DNA from: Nonomuraea zeae
GTDB taxonomy: Bacteria > Actinomycetota > Actinomycetes > Streptosporangiales > Streptosporangiaceae
DNA length: 36,766 nucleotides
Assembly: GCF_005889725.1 (NCBI RefSeq)
Contig: NZ_VCKX01000110.1
Span: 1 to 36,766 of the forward strand
Direction: 5' to 3'
Shown: positions 21,234 to 29,576 of the stretch, piece by piece
Position numbering within the stretch: the stretch's first letter is position 1
Layout: the number at the start of each line of letters is the position of its first letter
Position numbers and translations under genes: made by a program
Notes under the pieces: generated by a model
Database searches by the model: none
Seen by the model: the letters and a program-made list of their open reading frames with translations, nothing else
Told to the model about the DNA's origin: nothing

Positions 21234-23627
21234 ATGGGCGTCCTCGACGGCCTCCCGGCCGAGCCGCGCGGCTGGCTGGAGGAGCTCGACCAGCACACGC
21301 TGGAGGTGTTCGGGCAGCTCGACGCCACGCTCACGCAGGTCGTGAGCGGCTACCGCTATCCCGACGACGCCCTGCTGAAGCAGCTCGGCAAGGGCTGGGG
21401 CGACGCCGAGTGGCGGGCCATGTCCCTGTGGGTGCAGCTGATCATGCGTACGACCGACGGCAGCATGATCACCACGCCGCTCCCCACGGCCCTGGCGCAA
21501 CGCAGGCTGCGCTGGCGCCCCCATGAGCTGGACCTGCTGTGGCGCACCGCGCTCGCGAGCGAGATGCGGCGGACCGACATCCCTTATCGCATCCCGATCT
21601 CCGCGATCAAGCGTCTGACGGTCGCCGAGCGGGAGCCGTTGCTGGCCTACCTCCGCCGGGCGCAGCGCGACATCGACGAGTCCGGATCGTCCGACTGGCA
21701 GGCCAAGCGGGTGCTCGACGCCCTCCTGGCCGAGCACCCGACGGCCGACCCCGCCGACGCGGTCCGCTCCGTGGTGCCGGACGGCGACGGCTTCGCCGTG
21801 CTCCTGCGCGAGGAGTACGGCAAGCGGCTCGGGCAGCCGGAGCTGGTCCCGCTCCTGCGTCACTGGGCCGATGCCACGGCGGCCGGCCCCACGCCCAAGT
21901 GGGCGGCGCGGGCCGCTGAGCTGCTCACTCCCGAGGCGGCCGGCGTGCTGCGTGAAGTGCTCGGCCGGCTGCCCGCCTACCGCGAAGGGCCGGCGCACAA
22001 CGGCTATCGCGAGGTCACCACCTATCTCCGCGACCGTACGGCCCACGTGCTGCGCGGGATGATCTGGACCTGCGAGCCGATCGACGAGCCATGGGTCACC
22101 GGGCTGCTCGGCGACATCGCCGTGGCCGCCGGCACCGGGATCGGCGGCTCGGGCGCCAACTCCCGCAGCGAGCTGCTGGCCAACGCCGCCATCGGGGTGC
22201 TGGGGCGGCGCGGGGGCGTGGCGGTGGTCCCGCAGCTGGCCCGGGTGCAGGCCAAGGTGCGCAAGAAGAGCCTCCTGACCAAGGTGAGCCGGACTCTCGA
22301 CGCGATCGCCGTACAGACCGGGCTCTCCCCGGACCAGCTCCTCGAGCGGACCGTCCCCACCTTCGGGCTCGGCCCCGACGGCACCCGTACCGAACAGGGC
22401 CTTCGGCTCTCGCTGGACGGCACCGTCACCTTCGACGGGCGCAAGGCCATCCCCAAGGCGGTCGACCGGCAGTTGCTCGCCGAGCTCCGGGCCACCGCCA
22501 AAGAGCTGAAGAAGACGGTGCCGGTCGAGCGCTTCCGGATCGAGCGGGCGCTGGCCACCGAGCGGATCTGGCGCTGGCACGAGGTCTGCGAGTTCTACCT
22601 CGACCATCCGCTCACGGGGGCGTTCGGCCGGGCGCTGATCTGGGAGATCCTCCAGGGTCCCGCCGGGATTCCGGTTCAGGTGGATGGCACGTGGGAGCTG
22701 ACGGACCCTGCCGGGCGCCGGATCCAGCCGCATCCCGACACCCCCGTCCACCTGTGGCACCCGATCTCGCACACCGCCGCCGAGGTGCGGGCCTGGCGTG
22801 ACCACCTGATGGAGATCGGGCTGCGCCAGCCGTTCAAGCAGGCCTTTCGCGAGGTCTATTTGCTCACCCCCGCCGAGGAGGAGAGCCTGCACCACTCGCG
22901 GCGCTTCGCCCGCCACCTGCTGCGCTACGGCCAGGCCAAGGCGCTGCTCACCGACCGCGGCTGGACCGGCCTGTCGCTGGGCTGGTGGGACGGCGCGGGT
23001 GGATCGGACCGTTGCGAGGCCGTCAAGCAGCTCCCCGGCGGCCTGACCGCTTCCTGGCACTTCTCCCTTGACCCGCACGGTTATGAGCGCGACGGCTACG
23101 GCAACACGGCCTCCGTCTGCGTCAGCGAGGAGCTCGGTTTCGTCGGCGCGGACGGCGGCCTGGTGCCGCTGCCCGAGGTGCCGCCGCTGACCCTGTCGGA
23201 GACGCTGCGTGACGCCGACCTGGCCGTCGGCGTCACCTCGACCGGCCTGGACCCCGAGGGACACGGCGAATACTGGCAGTCCTTCGGCTTCGGCGACCTG
23301 ACCGAGTCGGCCCAGGTCCGCCACGACGCCCTCACCGGGTTGCTGCCCCGCCTGAGCATCGCCGAGCGCTGCACGCTGACCGACCGGTTCCTGCGCGTAC
23401 GCGGTGATCTGCGGACGTACAAGATCCATCTCGGTTCGGGCAACATCCTCATGGAGCCCAACGACGCCTACCTGTGCATCGTCCCGCACGGGTCAGGCGA
23501 CCAGGTCTTCCTGCCGTTCGAGGAGAACGGCGGCCTGCTGTCGGTGATCCTGTCGAAGGCGTTCCTGCTGGCCGCCGACACCCGGATCACCGACGCGTCC
23601 ATCACCCATCAGCTGCGCGTCACGTGA
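21234..23627 (+). CDS. DUF4132-family protein
   Basis: A 797-residue cytoplasmic protein of the DUF4132 group (relatives of E. coli YehI). Characteristic segments are WRWHEVCEFYLDHPLTGAFG, HLWHPISHTAAEVRAWRDHL, PFKQAFREVYLLTPAE and RRFARHLLRYGQAKALL, all in the C-terminal half; residues about 20-420 are helical and HEAT-like. The function of the family is not known, although members sit in various toxin, defence and stress contexts. GGAGG lies six bases before the ATG. Its last 19 bases overlap the facing DUF2867-like gene. A very long frame on the opposite strand is a GC-bias shadow. Confidence 0.8.
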   Translation: MGVLDGLPAEPRGWLEELDQHTLEVFGQLDATLTQVVSGYRYPDDALLKQLGKGWGDAEWRAMSLWVQLIMRTTDGSMITTPLPTALAQRRLRWRPHELDLLWRTALASEMRRTDIPYRIPISAIKRLTVAEREPLLAYLRRAQRDIDESGSSDWQAKRVLDALLAEHPTADPADAVRSVVPDGDGFAVLLREEYGKRLGQPELVPLLRHWADATAAGPTPKWAARAAELLTPEAAGVLREVLGRLPAYREGPAHNGYREVTTYLRDRTAHVLRGMIWTCEPIDEPWVTGLLGDIAVAAGTGIGGSGANSRSELLANAAIGVLGRRGGVAVVPQLARVQAKVRKKSLLTKVSRTLDAIAVQTGLSPDQLLERTVPTFGLGPDGTRTEQGLRLSLDGTVTFDGRKAIPKAVDRQLLAELRATAKELKKTVPVERFRIERALATERIWRWHEVCEFYLDHPLTGAFGRALIWEILQGPAGIPVQVDGTWELTDPAGRRIQPHPDTPVHLWHPISHTAAEVRAWRDHLMEIGLRQPFKQAFREVYLLTPAEEESLHHSRRFARHLLRYGQAKALLTDRGWTGLSLGWWDGAGGSDRCEAVKQLPGGLTASWHFSLDPHGYERDGYGNTASVCVSEELGFVGADGGLVPLPEVPPLTLSETLRDADLAVGVTSTGLDPEGHGEYWQSFGFGDLTESAQVRHDALTGLLPRLSIAERCTLTDRFLRVRGDLRTYKIHLGSGNILMEPNDAYLCIVPHGSGDQVFLPFEENGGLLSVILSKAFLLAADTRITDASITHQLRVT

Positions 23628-24124
23628 CGATCCGTCTTCGCCAGGGCCGCACGGAGCATCCTGGGCACCAGCAGGCGGTGGACGGCGGACAACGGCGGCC
23701 ACACGAGCCCGCCCACGGGCCGGTCATAGCGCAGCAAGGTCGCGATCGACACGCGTTCGCCGGCGACCTGCACGATCAGGTTGGCGCTCAGGAACCAGGA
23801 TGCGGTCTCGAGCCGCAGCCAGCCGTCGCCGCGTCCGGAGATCCGCCATCCGGCCACGGTGTCCGGCGACCGCCCTTGGCTGAGCCGGAGCCCGAGGAAC
23901 CCGCGCCAGATCAGCCGCTCACCGGCGTTGGGGACGTCGCCGAGCATCGCCCGAGCCCACTGCTCCGGCGTCGCCTCCGTGTCCGCGCCTGCGGTGAGGG
24001 TGAAGAGGTCGGCGTAGTCGATGCCGTCCAATGAGCTGAGAGCGCGGATCGAATCGGGGAGGTTGTGCGGTCCCACGGCACTTTCCACCGCGGCCACAGT
24101 GCTGCCTTCCAGACCTGGGCTCAT
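23609..24124 (-). CDS. DUF2867-like protein, probable TetR target
   Basis: A 171-residue protein whose central part, WRISGRGDGWLRLETASWFL then SANLIVQVAGERVSIATLLR, matches my memory of actinobacterial DUF2867 / SRPBCC-like proteins, followed by LLRYDRPVGGLVWPPL. Such proteins may bind hydrophobic small ligands; no reaction is known. I chose the ATG at 24124 because GGAGA lies eight bases before it; an ATG at 24142 has no site and would abut the operator. The gene is divergent from a tetR gene, with twin TATACG-N4-CGTATA operators in the gap, so it is most likely repressed by that protein. The 3' end overlaps the DUF4132 gene by 19 bases. Confidence 0.72.
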   Translation of the reverse strand: MSPGLEGSTVAAVESAVGPHNLPDSIRALSSLDGIDYADLFTLTAGADTEATPEQWARAMLGDVPNAGERLIWRGFLGLRLSQGRSPDTVAGWRISGRGDGWLRLETASWFLSANLIVQVAGERVSIATLLRYDRPVGGLVWPPLSAVHRLLVPRMLRAALAKTDRHVTRS

Positions 24125-24143
24125 CTTGCGGTCTCCATTCATG

Positions 24144-24159
24144 TATACGCTGCCGTATA
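24144..24159. promoter_or_regulatory. TetR operator, copy 1
   Basis: TATACG CTGC CGTATA: perfect six-base arms with a four-base spacer. It lies 20 bases before the chosen start of the DUF2867-like gene, over its promoter. Confidence 0.75.
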
Positions 24160-24177
24160 GACAGAGGCTAGCTCGAC

Positions 24178-24193
24178 TATACGGTGCCGTATA
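24178..24193. promoter_or_regulatory. TetR operator, copy 2
   Basis: TATACG GTGC CGTATA: the same arms and spacer as copy 1, centres 34 bases apart. It lies 27 bases before the tetR start, so autoregulation is likely. Confidence 0.75.
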
Positions 24194-24219
24194 TATGGTG
24201 GAGAGGTGAGGTAGGACAC

Positions 24220-24789
24220 ATGGCGGGCACGACGCGGACGCCGCGTGACAGGTGGATCGAGGAGGGGCTGCGGGCGCTGGCCGCCGGTGGCCCGGATGCG
24301 GTCCGCGTCGAGGCGCTGGCCAAGAAGCTCGGCGTCACGAAAGGCGGGTTCTACGGGTTCTTCGCCGACCGCGACGCGCTGCTGACGGCGATGCTGGACG
24401 CCTGGGAGCGGGAGAGCGTGGACGAGGTGATCGAGCGCATCGAGCGCGAGGGCGGCGACCCGAAGGTCAAGATCCACCGTGCGGGCGTGCTCACGTTCTC
24501 CAGCGACCGCCTGCTGCCCATCGACCTCGCGGTCCGTGACTGGGCCCGGCGCGACGAGGCGGTCGCCGTACGCCTGCGCCGGGTGGACAACCGGCGCATG
24601 GCACTGCTGCGCGAGATGATCGGCACCTTCTGCGCCGACCCCGACGAGGTCGAGGCCCGCAGCCTGATCGCCTTCTGCGTGGCGATCGGCGCGCACTTCC
24701 TCGCCGCCGACCACGGCGACCGCACCCGCGCCCAGGTCCTCGGCCGGGCCGCAGACCTGCTGCTCAACCGCCCGCACGGTCAGCAGTGA
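24220..24789 (+). CDS. TetR-family repressor
   Basis: A 189-residue regulator. The N-terminal HTH is typical: WIEEGLRALAAGGPDAVRVE, then LAKKLGVTKGGFYGFFADRD, in which GGFYGFF is the recognition-helix region. The C-terminal ligand domain (RDWARRDEAVAVRLRRVDNR, AFCVAIGAHFLAADHG) resembles TetR_C proteins of actinobacteria. The ATG at 24220 follows GAGGTGAGG; an earlier GTG/ATG at 24184 would place the operator inside the coding region. It is divergent from the DUF2867-like gene with two identical-arm operators between them and probably represses both. The inducer is unknown. Confidence 0.88.
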   Translation: MAGTTRTPRDRWIEEGLRALAAGGPDAVRVEALAKKLGVTKGGFYGFFADRDALLTAMLDAWERESVDEVIERIEREGGDPKVKIHRAGVLTFSSDRLLPIDLAVRDWARRDEAVAVRLRRVDNRRMALLREMIGTFCADPDEVEARSLIAFCVAIGAHFLAADHGDRTRAQVLGRAADLLLNRPHGQQ

Positions 24790-24911
24790 GCAGCGGTACG
24801 CCCGAGGCCTGGCCCATTCCAGCGCCACGTCGAACGCCGATCCGCCCGCGGCCTTGCCGACCCACGAAGGTGGACACCACTGCCGGCGCTCCGCGGTGAG
24901 ACTGCGCCGCG

Positions 24912-25775
24912 TCAGTCGCGGGGGCGGCTCACCACCAGGTCGGCGAACAGCGGCAGATGGTCCGAGGCGTCGCTCGCGACGACCGTGGCCGACCGGACCT
25001 CGACGTCCGCCGAGGTGAACACGTAGTCGATGCGGGCCTCGGGACCCGTCGCCGGGTGGGTGAAGCCGTCTCCCGAGCCCGCCCGCGACCAGGTGTCGGC
25101 CAGCGTCTCGGAGAGTGCGCGGATCTCCGGCGCCTCGGGCCGGGCGTTGAGATCCCCGGTGAGGACCACGGGCCCCTCGTGCGCGGCGACCAGAGGCTGG
25201 ATGGCGCGCACCTGGTCGAGGCGCTCGTTGGCGTCGTTGTGCTGGAGGTGGGTGTTGAACACCTGCACGCGCACCCCGCGTACCTGGACCTGGGCGCGCA
25301 GCAGGCCGCGCTGCTCGTGGCCGTCGTAGCGCGGCAGCAGGGTGTTCTCCCAGTCGAGGATGGGGTACCTGGACAGGATCGCGGTGCCGTACTGGCGGCG
25401 GGGGGCGCCGCCGGTGAGCGGGTCGAGGTCGAGGTTGGCGCCGTAGACGACGTGCATGCGCAGCCGCTCGGCCAGCCACGCCGCCTGGTCGGCGAGCTCG
25501 CTCCGCTCCGACCAGTGCCGGTCCACCTCCTGCAGGCCGACGATGTCCGCCCCGCCCGTGCGGATCACGCCGGCGACCCGCTCCAGGTCGAGCCGGTCGT
25601 CGGTGCCCTGGGCGTGGTGGAGGTTGAAGGTGGCGACCCTGACCTGACGGCCGGGCGCGCCCGAGGCGGTGGCGTGGGCCGCCGTGGTGGTGATGGACGT
25701 CAGGACGAGGACGGCGGACACGGCGTATTTGACCAAGCGTGACACGAACATGCGGAGATCATCGCGGCCCGTCAT
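24912..25775 (-). CDS. secreted endonuclease/exonuclease/phosphatase-family protein
   Basis: A 287-residue protein. The N-terminus (MFVSRLVKYAVSAVLVLTSI, then TTTAAHATASG) is a signal peptide. The mature part is an EEP (DNase I-like) domain with all main motifs: VATFNLHH, IVGLQEVDRHWSERS (catalytic Glu), VFNTHLQHND, VLTGDLNARPEAPEI and SDHLPLFADLVV. It is a metal-dependent phosphodiesterase acting outside the cell, on nucleic acids, or perhaps on phospholipids, as sphingomyelinase relatives do; the sequence does not decide. Starts at 25775 and 25751 are both possible; neither has a clear binding site. A short piece of unassigned coding-like sequence (minus strand, about 24790-24905) lies downstream. 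Confidence 0.82.
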   Translation of the reverse strand: MTGRDDLRMFVSRLVKYAVSAVLVLTSITTTAAHATASGAPGRQVRVATFNLHHAQGTDDRLDLERVAGVIRTGGADIVGLQEVDRHWSERSELADQAAWLAERLRMHVVYGANLDLDPLTGGAPRRQYGTAILSRYPILDWENTLLPRYDGHEQRGLLRAQVQVRGVRVQVFNTHLQHNDANERLDQVRAIQPLVAAHEGPVVLTGDLNARPEAPEIRALSETLADTWSRAGSGDGFTHPATGPEARIDYVFTSADVEVRSATVVASDASDHLPLFADLVVSRPRD

Positions 25776-26017
25776 GACATCAGGGTGGCCGATCGGTGTA
25801 AGGCTACTTACCGGTCGCCGCCGCCCGCGCAAACGGGAGATTTCCGCACCGGGGGGCGTTGCCAAGCTGCGGTGGCGGTGGTCGACTCAAGGGCAGCGGC
25901 GGGCCCTCTGGTGGGCTCGCTGGATCAGACCTGCACAAGGCCGCCGGCGGGGTGGTGAGGTGTGGCCCGGCTGCGGCGCGCGCCTCGATGGGAGAGCCTC
26001 GTGAAACGGTCCGTACG

Positions 26018-26070
26018 TCCCGCTCGGTTATGCGTGTCGCGTGTCGCCGGTGATGCCGCTCCGAGCGGGA
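26018..26070 (+). promoter_or_regulatory. long hairpin over the ribosome binding site of the O-methyltransferase gene
   Basis: TCCCGCTCGG (26018-26027) and CCGAGCGGGA (26061-26070) are perfect 10-base arms 33 bases apart. The right arm includes the first half of the GGGAAGG binding site that serves an ATG at 26084, so the folded form would block translation. The gap 25776-26083 contains nothing else I can name. Confidence 0.5.
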
Positions 26071-26229
26071 AGGCGACGTCGTCATGAGCCCTGAGCCGCC
26101 CATGAGCCCCAAGCCGCAGCCCGCCGGCCCGGAGCCGTCCACGAGTCGCGAGCCGTCCATGAGCCCGGCGGCTTCCACGAGCCCCGCGCCGCGCCACCGA
26201 CCCCGAGCTCCGAGCCGGGCCGGTCGCGG

Positions 26230-27240
26230 GTGCAGAGCATCATCGACGGCTTCACCATGTACACGGTCCTCCGGGCCGCGCTGCAGCTGTCGATCATCGA
26301 CCTGCTGGCCGCCGCCCCCCGCACCCTGGACGACCTGGCCGGCGCCGTGGCCGCCGCCACCGACCTCGGCCGTCCCGACGAGCGGCTGCTCGCCCGCCTG
26401 ATGCGAGCCCTGCGGCACCTGGGCCTCGTCGACCTGGACGTCGGCGGCCGGTACCGCCTGACCGCCGACGGCGAGCCGCTCATCAGCGACCGCGACGACT
26501 CGCTCGCGCCCGCCGCGCTGATCTGGGGAACGGACCTGTGGCGGGACTCGGCCCACCTGCTGCACCTGACGATCGCTCGCGGCGTGCCGGTGGCGCTGGA
26601 CACGTACGAGGTGTCCTCGCCCTATGCCTACCTGCACAGCCGCCCGGCCGAGGGCCGGCTGTTCAACGAGTTCATGCGGACCCGCAGCCATTCGGTCGCC
26701 GATGCCCTGGCCGCGCAGGACCTGTCACGCTTCGGCAGCGTCGCCGACATCGGCGGCGGCACCGGGATCGTCCTGGCCAGGCTGCTGCAACGCAATCCGG
26801 GGTTGCGCGGCACGCTGTTCGAGCTGCCGGAGGTGGCCGCAGAGGCCCGGCAGCACCTGGGCGAGCTGGGCCTGGACGCGGTGACGGTGGTGGAGGGCGA
26901 CATGTTCGCCGACCCGCTGCCGCCGGCGGAGCTGCTGCTGCTGTGCAACGTCGTGCACAACTACGACGACGAGCGGGCGGTCAAGCTGCTGGCCCGGGTC
27001 GCGGAGCTGATGACGGCCGGGGCCGAGCTGTGGATCGTGGACTCGATCGTCGAGGACGACCCGGTGAGCTCGCCGACGTCCGGCGTGGCGCTCGACGTCA
27101 AGATGCTGACGCTGTTCGCCAGCGGGCAGGAGCGCACGCTGGGCGACATCGGCACGCTGCTGGGCGAGGCAGGCCTGGCCGTCGTGCGTACGGGCCTGTT
27201 ACCCCACGGCCTGAGCCTGCTGGTGGCCAGACCGGGCTGA
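26230..27240 (+). CDS. SAM-dependent O-methyltransferase (plant-type fold), 5' end shifted
   Basis: The open frame gives 336 residues from a GTG at 26230: a dimerisation winged helix (GFTMYTVLRAALQLSIIDLL, LMRALRHLGLVDLDV), SAM motif VADIGGGTGIVLARLL (171-186), ELPEVAAEARQHL, and catalytic VVHNYDDERA (H243). It would methylate a hydroxyl of a small aromatic or polyketide-like compound. The GTG has no binding site. An ATG at 26084 with GGGAAGG 10 bases before it opens a Pro/Ser-rich frame (MSPEPPMSPKPQPAG) that would join this one after a one-base change around 26190-26205, giving about 385 residues. So the true start is probably 26084 and the gene carries a frameshift, or the sequence has an error. 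Confidence 0.8.
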   Translation: MQSIIDGFTMYTVLRAALQLSIIDLLAAAPRTLDDLAGAVAAATDLGRPDERLLARLMRALRHLGLVDLDVGGRYRLTADGEPLISDRDDSLAPAALIWGTDLWRDSAHLLHLTIARGVPVALDTYEVSSPYAYLHSRPAEGRLFNEFMRTRSHSVADALAAQDLSRFGSVADIGGGTGIVLARLLQRNPGLRGTLFELPEVAAEARQHLGELGLDAVTVVEGDMFADPLPPAELLLLCNVVHNYDDERAVKLLARVAELMTAGAELWIVDSIVEDDPVSSPTSGVALDVKMLTLFASGQERTLGDIGTLLGEAGLAVVRTGLLPHGLSLLVARPG

Positions 27241-27334
27241 GGGGCCGTGCGCGAGAGGGGTCCGAGCCGGCGGGGGCAGGCCGCGGTCATGGGCCGGTGG
27301 CGCCGTCGCGCGTCCGCTTCGGAGACCCCGGTGC

Positions 27335-28858
27335 TCAGCTCGCCGGCTGAGCGGGCTCGGCCTGCCCGTCGCCGAACACCTCGCTGACGAGCGTCTGCGT
27401 CACCTTCTGGAACGCCTCGGCCATGGACATGCCGGCGTCGTCCACATAGGTGATCGAGGCGGTCAGGGTCCTGCTGCCGTCGGGGGTGCTGTACATCAGC
27501 GCCGCGTAGCCCGCGATGCCACCGTTGTGGGTGATGAGAGTGCCGCCGTTCGGGCCGTCCTGGACGAACACGCCCAGGCCGTAGCCGACCTTGGCCTCCG
27601 GCGTGCACATCTCGGCCAGCAGCGGGGCGGGCAGGAGCTTGCCGCCCACCAGCGCGGAGATGAACGTGTGCAGGTCCTGCGTGGTCGAGATCATGTCTCC
27701 GCCGCCGGAGATCCAGGACGGGTTCTGGCGGGTGACGTCGACCGTCTTCTGCTCGCCGTCCTCCTCGTAGCGGTAGTAGGCGTGGGCGTGCGGGACGGGG
27801 AGGTCCGTCCGGGTGTCGGGCACCACGGTTCCCGACAGCCCGAGCGGGCCCAGGATCAGCCGCTGCATCTCCTCGGCGAGCGAGCGGCCGGTGACCTTCT
27901 CGACCAGCAGCCTGGCCAGCACGTAGTTGGTGTTGGCGTAGCTCCAGTCCGTCCCCGGCTCGAAGCGTGCGGGCTTGGACAAGGCCAGCTCCACCAGCTC
28001 CTCCGGCCGGTAGGTCCTGAACCGGTTGTCCACCCACTCCTGGCCCGACCAGGCGATCCCGGGCGCGAACGTCCCGTCGGGGAAGTACTCGCCGGTGAAG
28101 TTGAACACGCCGCTGGTGTGCTGCAGCAGCATCCGCACCGTGATCCGCCGGTCCAGCCCGAACTCGGGCAGGTGGTCGGCCACCGAGTCCTCCAACCCGA
28201 TCCTGCCCTCGGCCACCAGTTGCAGCACCACGGTCGCGATGAAGGTCTTGGTGTTGCTGCCGATCCGGAAGTGCCCGTTCGTCGGCGGCTTGGCGGTCCC
28301 GCCCAGCTCGGCCACCCCGGCGCTGCCGGCCCACTCGCCCCGCTCGTCGTGCACCCGCAGCTGCACCCCGACGAACCCGGCATCGACGATCTCCTGGATG
28401 GCCTTCTCCAGCTCCGGGCGATCCTGCCCGGCGGCGGCCGTCACGGGCGCGTCCGCCAGGTCGAGGGCTTCGGTGATCTTGCGGGTCATGTCGGCCAGGG
28501 CGGGGCTGGGGCGGCCCTGGTGGGTCCGGGCGGCGGCTTCGACGGCGACGATGACCGTGCGGCGGAAGTTGCCGGCCTCCGTCGGGGCCTGCTGGTTGAG
28601 CAGGCTCATGGCCGACGTCAGGGCCGGCAGCACGTGGTCGGCCAGTTCGGCCACCGACTTGCCGGACAGCTTGATGTCCTTGCTCTTCGCGGCGAGCACG
28701 TGTCCGATCAGGCCGGTCGCTGAAGCCAGGGCGATGGAGCCGTCGGTGGCGATCTTGTGCGGCGAGCCGGCGGCACCGGCGGCGGCCATCAGCGAGACGG
28801 CGCCGTAGGCGGCGGTGCGCAGGGTGGCCTTGTCCTGGTCGGTCAGGGTGATGGACAT
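27335..28858 (-). CDS. serine hydrolase fused to an N-terminal helical domain
   Basis: A 507-residue protein with two parts. Residues 1-135 (LTDQDKATLRTAAYGAVSLM, then HKIATDGSIALASATG and KSKDIKLSGKSVAELADHVL) resemble, from memory, a short stand-alone actinobacterial family of unknown role. Residues about 145-507 are a class C beta-lactamase/DD-peptidase domain: SNTK (S201, K204), LLQHTSGVFNFTG, YAN (307-309) and ITHNGGIAGY near the end. There is no signal peptide, so it should act in the cytoplasm, unusual for a DD-peptidase-like enzyme. The ATG at 28858 follows GAAGGAG nine bases upstream; the ATG at 28876 lies in that site and is less likely. Confidence 0.85.
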   Translation of the reverse strand: MSITLTDQDKATLRTAAYGAVSLMAAAGAAGSPHKIATDGSIALASATGLIGHVLAAKSKDIKLSGKSVAELADHVLPALTSAMSLLNQQAPTEAGNFRRTVIVAVEAAARTHQGRPSPALADMTRKITEALDLADAPVTAAAGQDRPELEKAIQEIVDAGFVGVQLRVHDERGEWAGSAGVAELGGTAKPPTNGHFRIGSNTKTFIATVVLQLVAEGRIGLEDSVADHLPEFGLDRRITVRMLLQHTSGVFNFTGEYFPDGTFAPGIAWSGQEWVDNRFRTYRPEELVELALSKPARFEPGTDWSYANTNYVLARLLVEKVTGRSLAEEMQRLILGPLGLSGTVVPDTRTDLPVPHAHAYYRYEEDGEQKTVDVTRQNPSWISGGGDMISTTQDLHTFISALVGGKLLPAPLLAEMCTPEAKVGYGLGVFVQDGPNGGTLITHNGGIAGYAALMYSTPDGSRTLTASITYVDDAGMSMAEAFQKVTQTLVSEVFGDGQAEPAQPAS

Positions 28859-29063
28859 GCTGGTGTGCTCCTTCAATGACGCTGTCAGAAATTCACGTGA
28901 ACGGATGGGATGTCACTCAGCCGTCGGCCGCGATCGTCGAACCGTTCATGGCGTTCACGATCGCCGATCGCTCTGATACCGGGCCGTCGCCGTCCTGACA
29001 CCGCCGCTGACGCGGCACCGCCTGGCCGGCACGAGCGCCGGCACGAGGGCCGGCCGGCGGCCG

Positions 29064-29160
29064 TCAGGCGGCGAACATCCGGGCCGTCTTCCTGCCCATG
29101 GCCTGGTTCCTGGTGAGGTAGGGGCGTAGTTCGCGGCCGTCGAAGAGGCGGTGCTGAGGA
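29064..29160 (-). pseudogene. possible C-terminal fragment of a lost gene
   Basis: On the minus strand the frame ending at a TGA (29064-29066) reads RLFDGRELRPYLTRNQAMGR and then KTARMFAA. It looks like the end of a real protein, but sense is lost upstream. The family is not recognised. Confidence 0.25.
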
Positions 29161-29179
29161 CGACCAGCACTCGGCAGTG

Positions 29180-29563
29180 AGCTTCCTGCCGTACGACGTG
29201 CCAGACTTCGCCGGGCGGGGAGGCCGAGCTCGAACGGCTCACCGACCTGGACGGCGCCCACGCCATGTCCGTCGAGGCGCTCTCGAAGCGGAACGCGGCC
29301 GGCCCGCCCCAGCCTTCTCCGGCGCCCGGGAGCACTGTCAACGGGCACTGCGACTCTTCAGGGGGCGGGCAACCGCGCCGGCACGGGGATAGACCTGGCG
29401 AGATCCACCGGCAACTGGGCGCGCCCGATCTGGCCCGCGACCGCCTGGAGCAGGCCCAGCGGATCACCCACGAGCCTGGGCCCGCACCCACGCGCGGGCG
29501 CCGCTCCTCCTGCTCGAAGGGCTCGGCAACCCCGCCGCCGCCGACGCCGGAGCCCTCCTCTAG
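29180..29563 (+). pseudogene. decayed TPR-protein gene fragment
   Basis: Across three frames the plus strand shows pieces of TPR sequence in order: FSGAREHCQRALRLFRG (about 29312-29365), GEIHRQLGAPDLARDRLEQA (about 29400-29460), then APLLLLEGLGNPAAADAGAL before a TAG at 29561-29563. This is how the 3' end of an AfsR/SARP-type or other TPR regulator would look after at least two frameshifts. It sits in the 718-base gap between the serine hydrolase and P450 genes; 28859-29063 shows no gene. Confidence 0.4.
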
Positions 29564-29576
29564 AAAAGGGCGACCG

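Noticed and set aside
21210..23489. Very long open frame on the strand opposite the DUF4132 gene
   Set aside because: It mirrors the codon bias of the real gene, its translation is low-complexity Gly/Arg/Pro/Val, and it matches no family.
24790..24911. Coding-like minus-strand piece (WCPPSWVGKAAGGSAFDVAL)
   Set aside because: It looks protein-like but is too short, with no start or family match, so it is not listed as a gene.
28911..28938. TGTCACT-N17-CGTC, a near match to the ECF41 promoter
   Set aside because: Spacing is 17 instead of 16, the last base of the -35 word differs, and no gene starts downstream on that strand.
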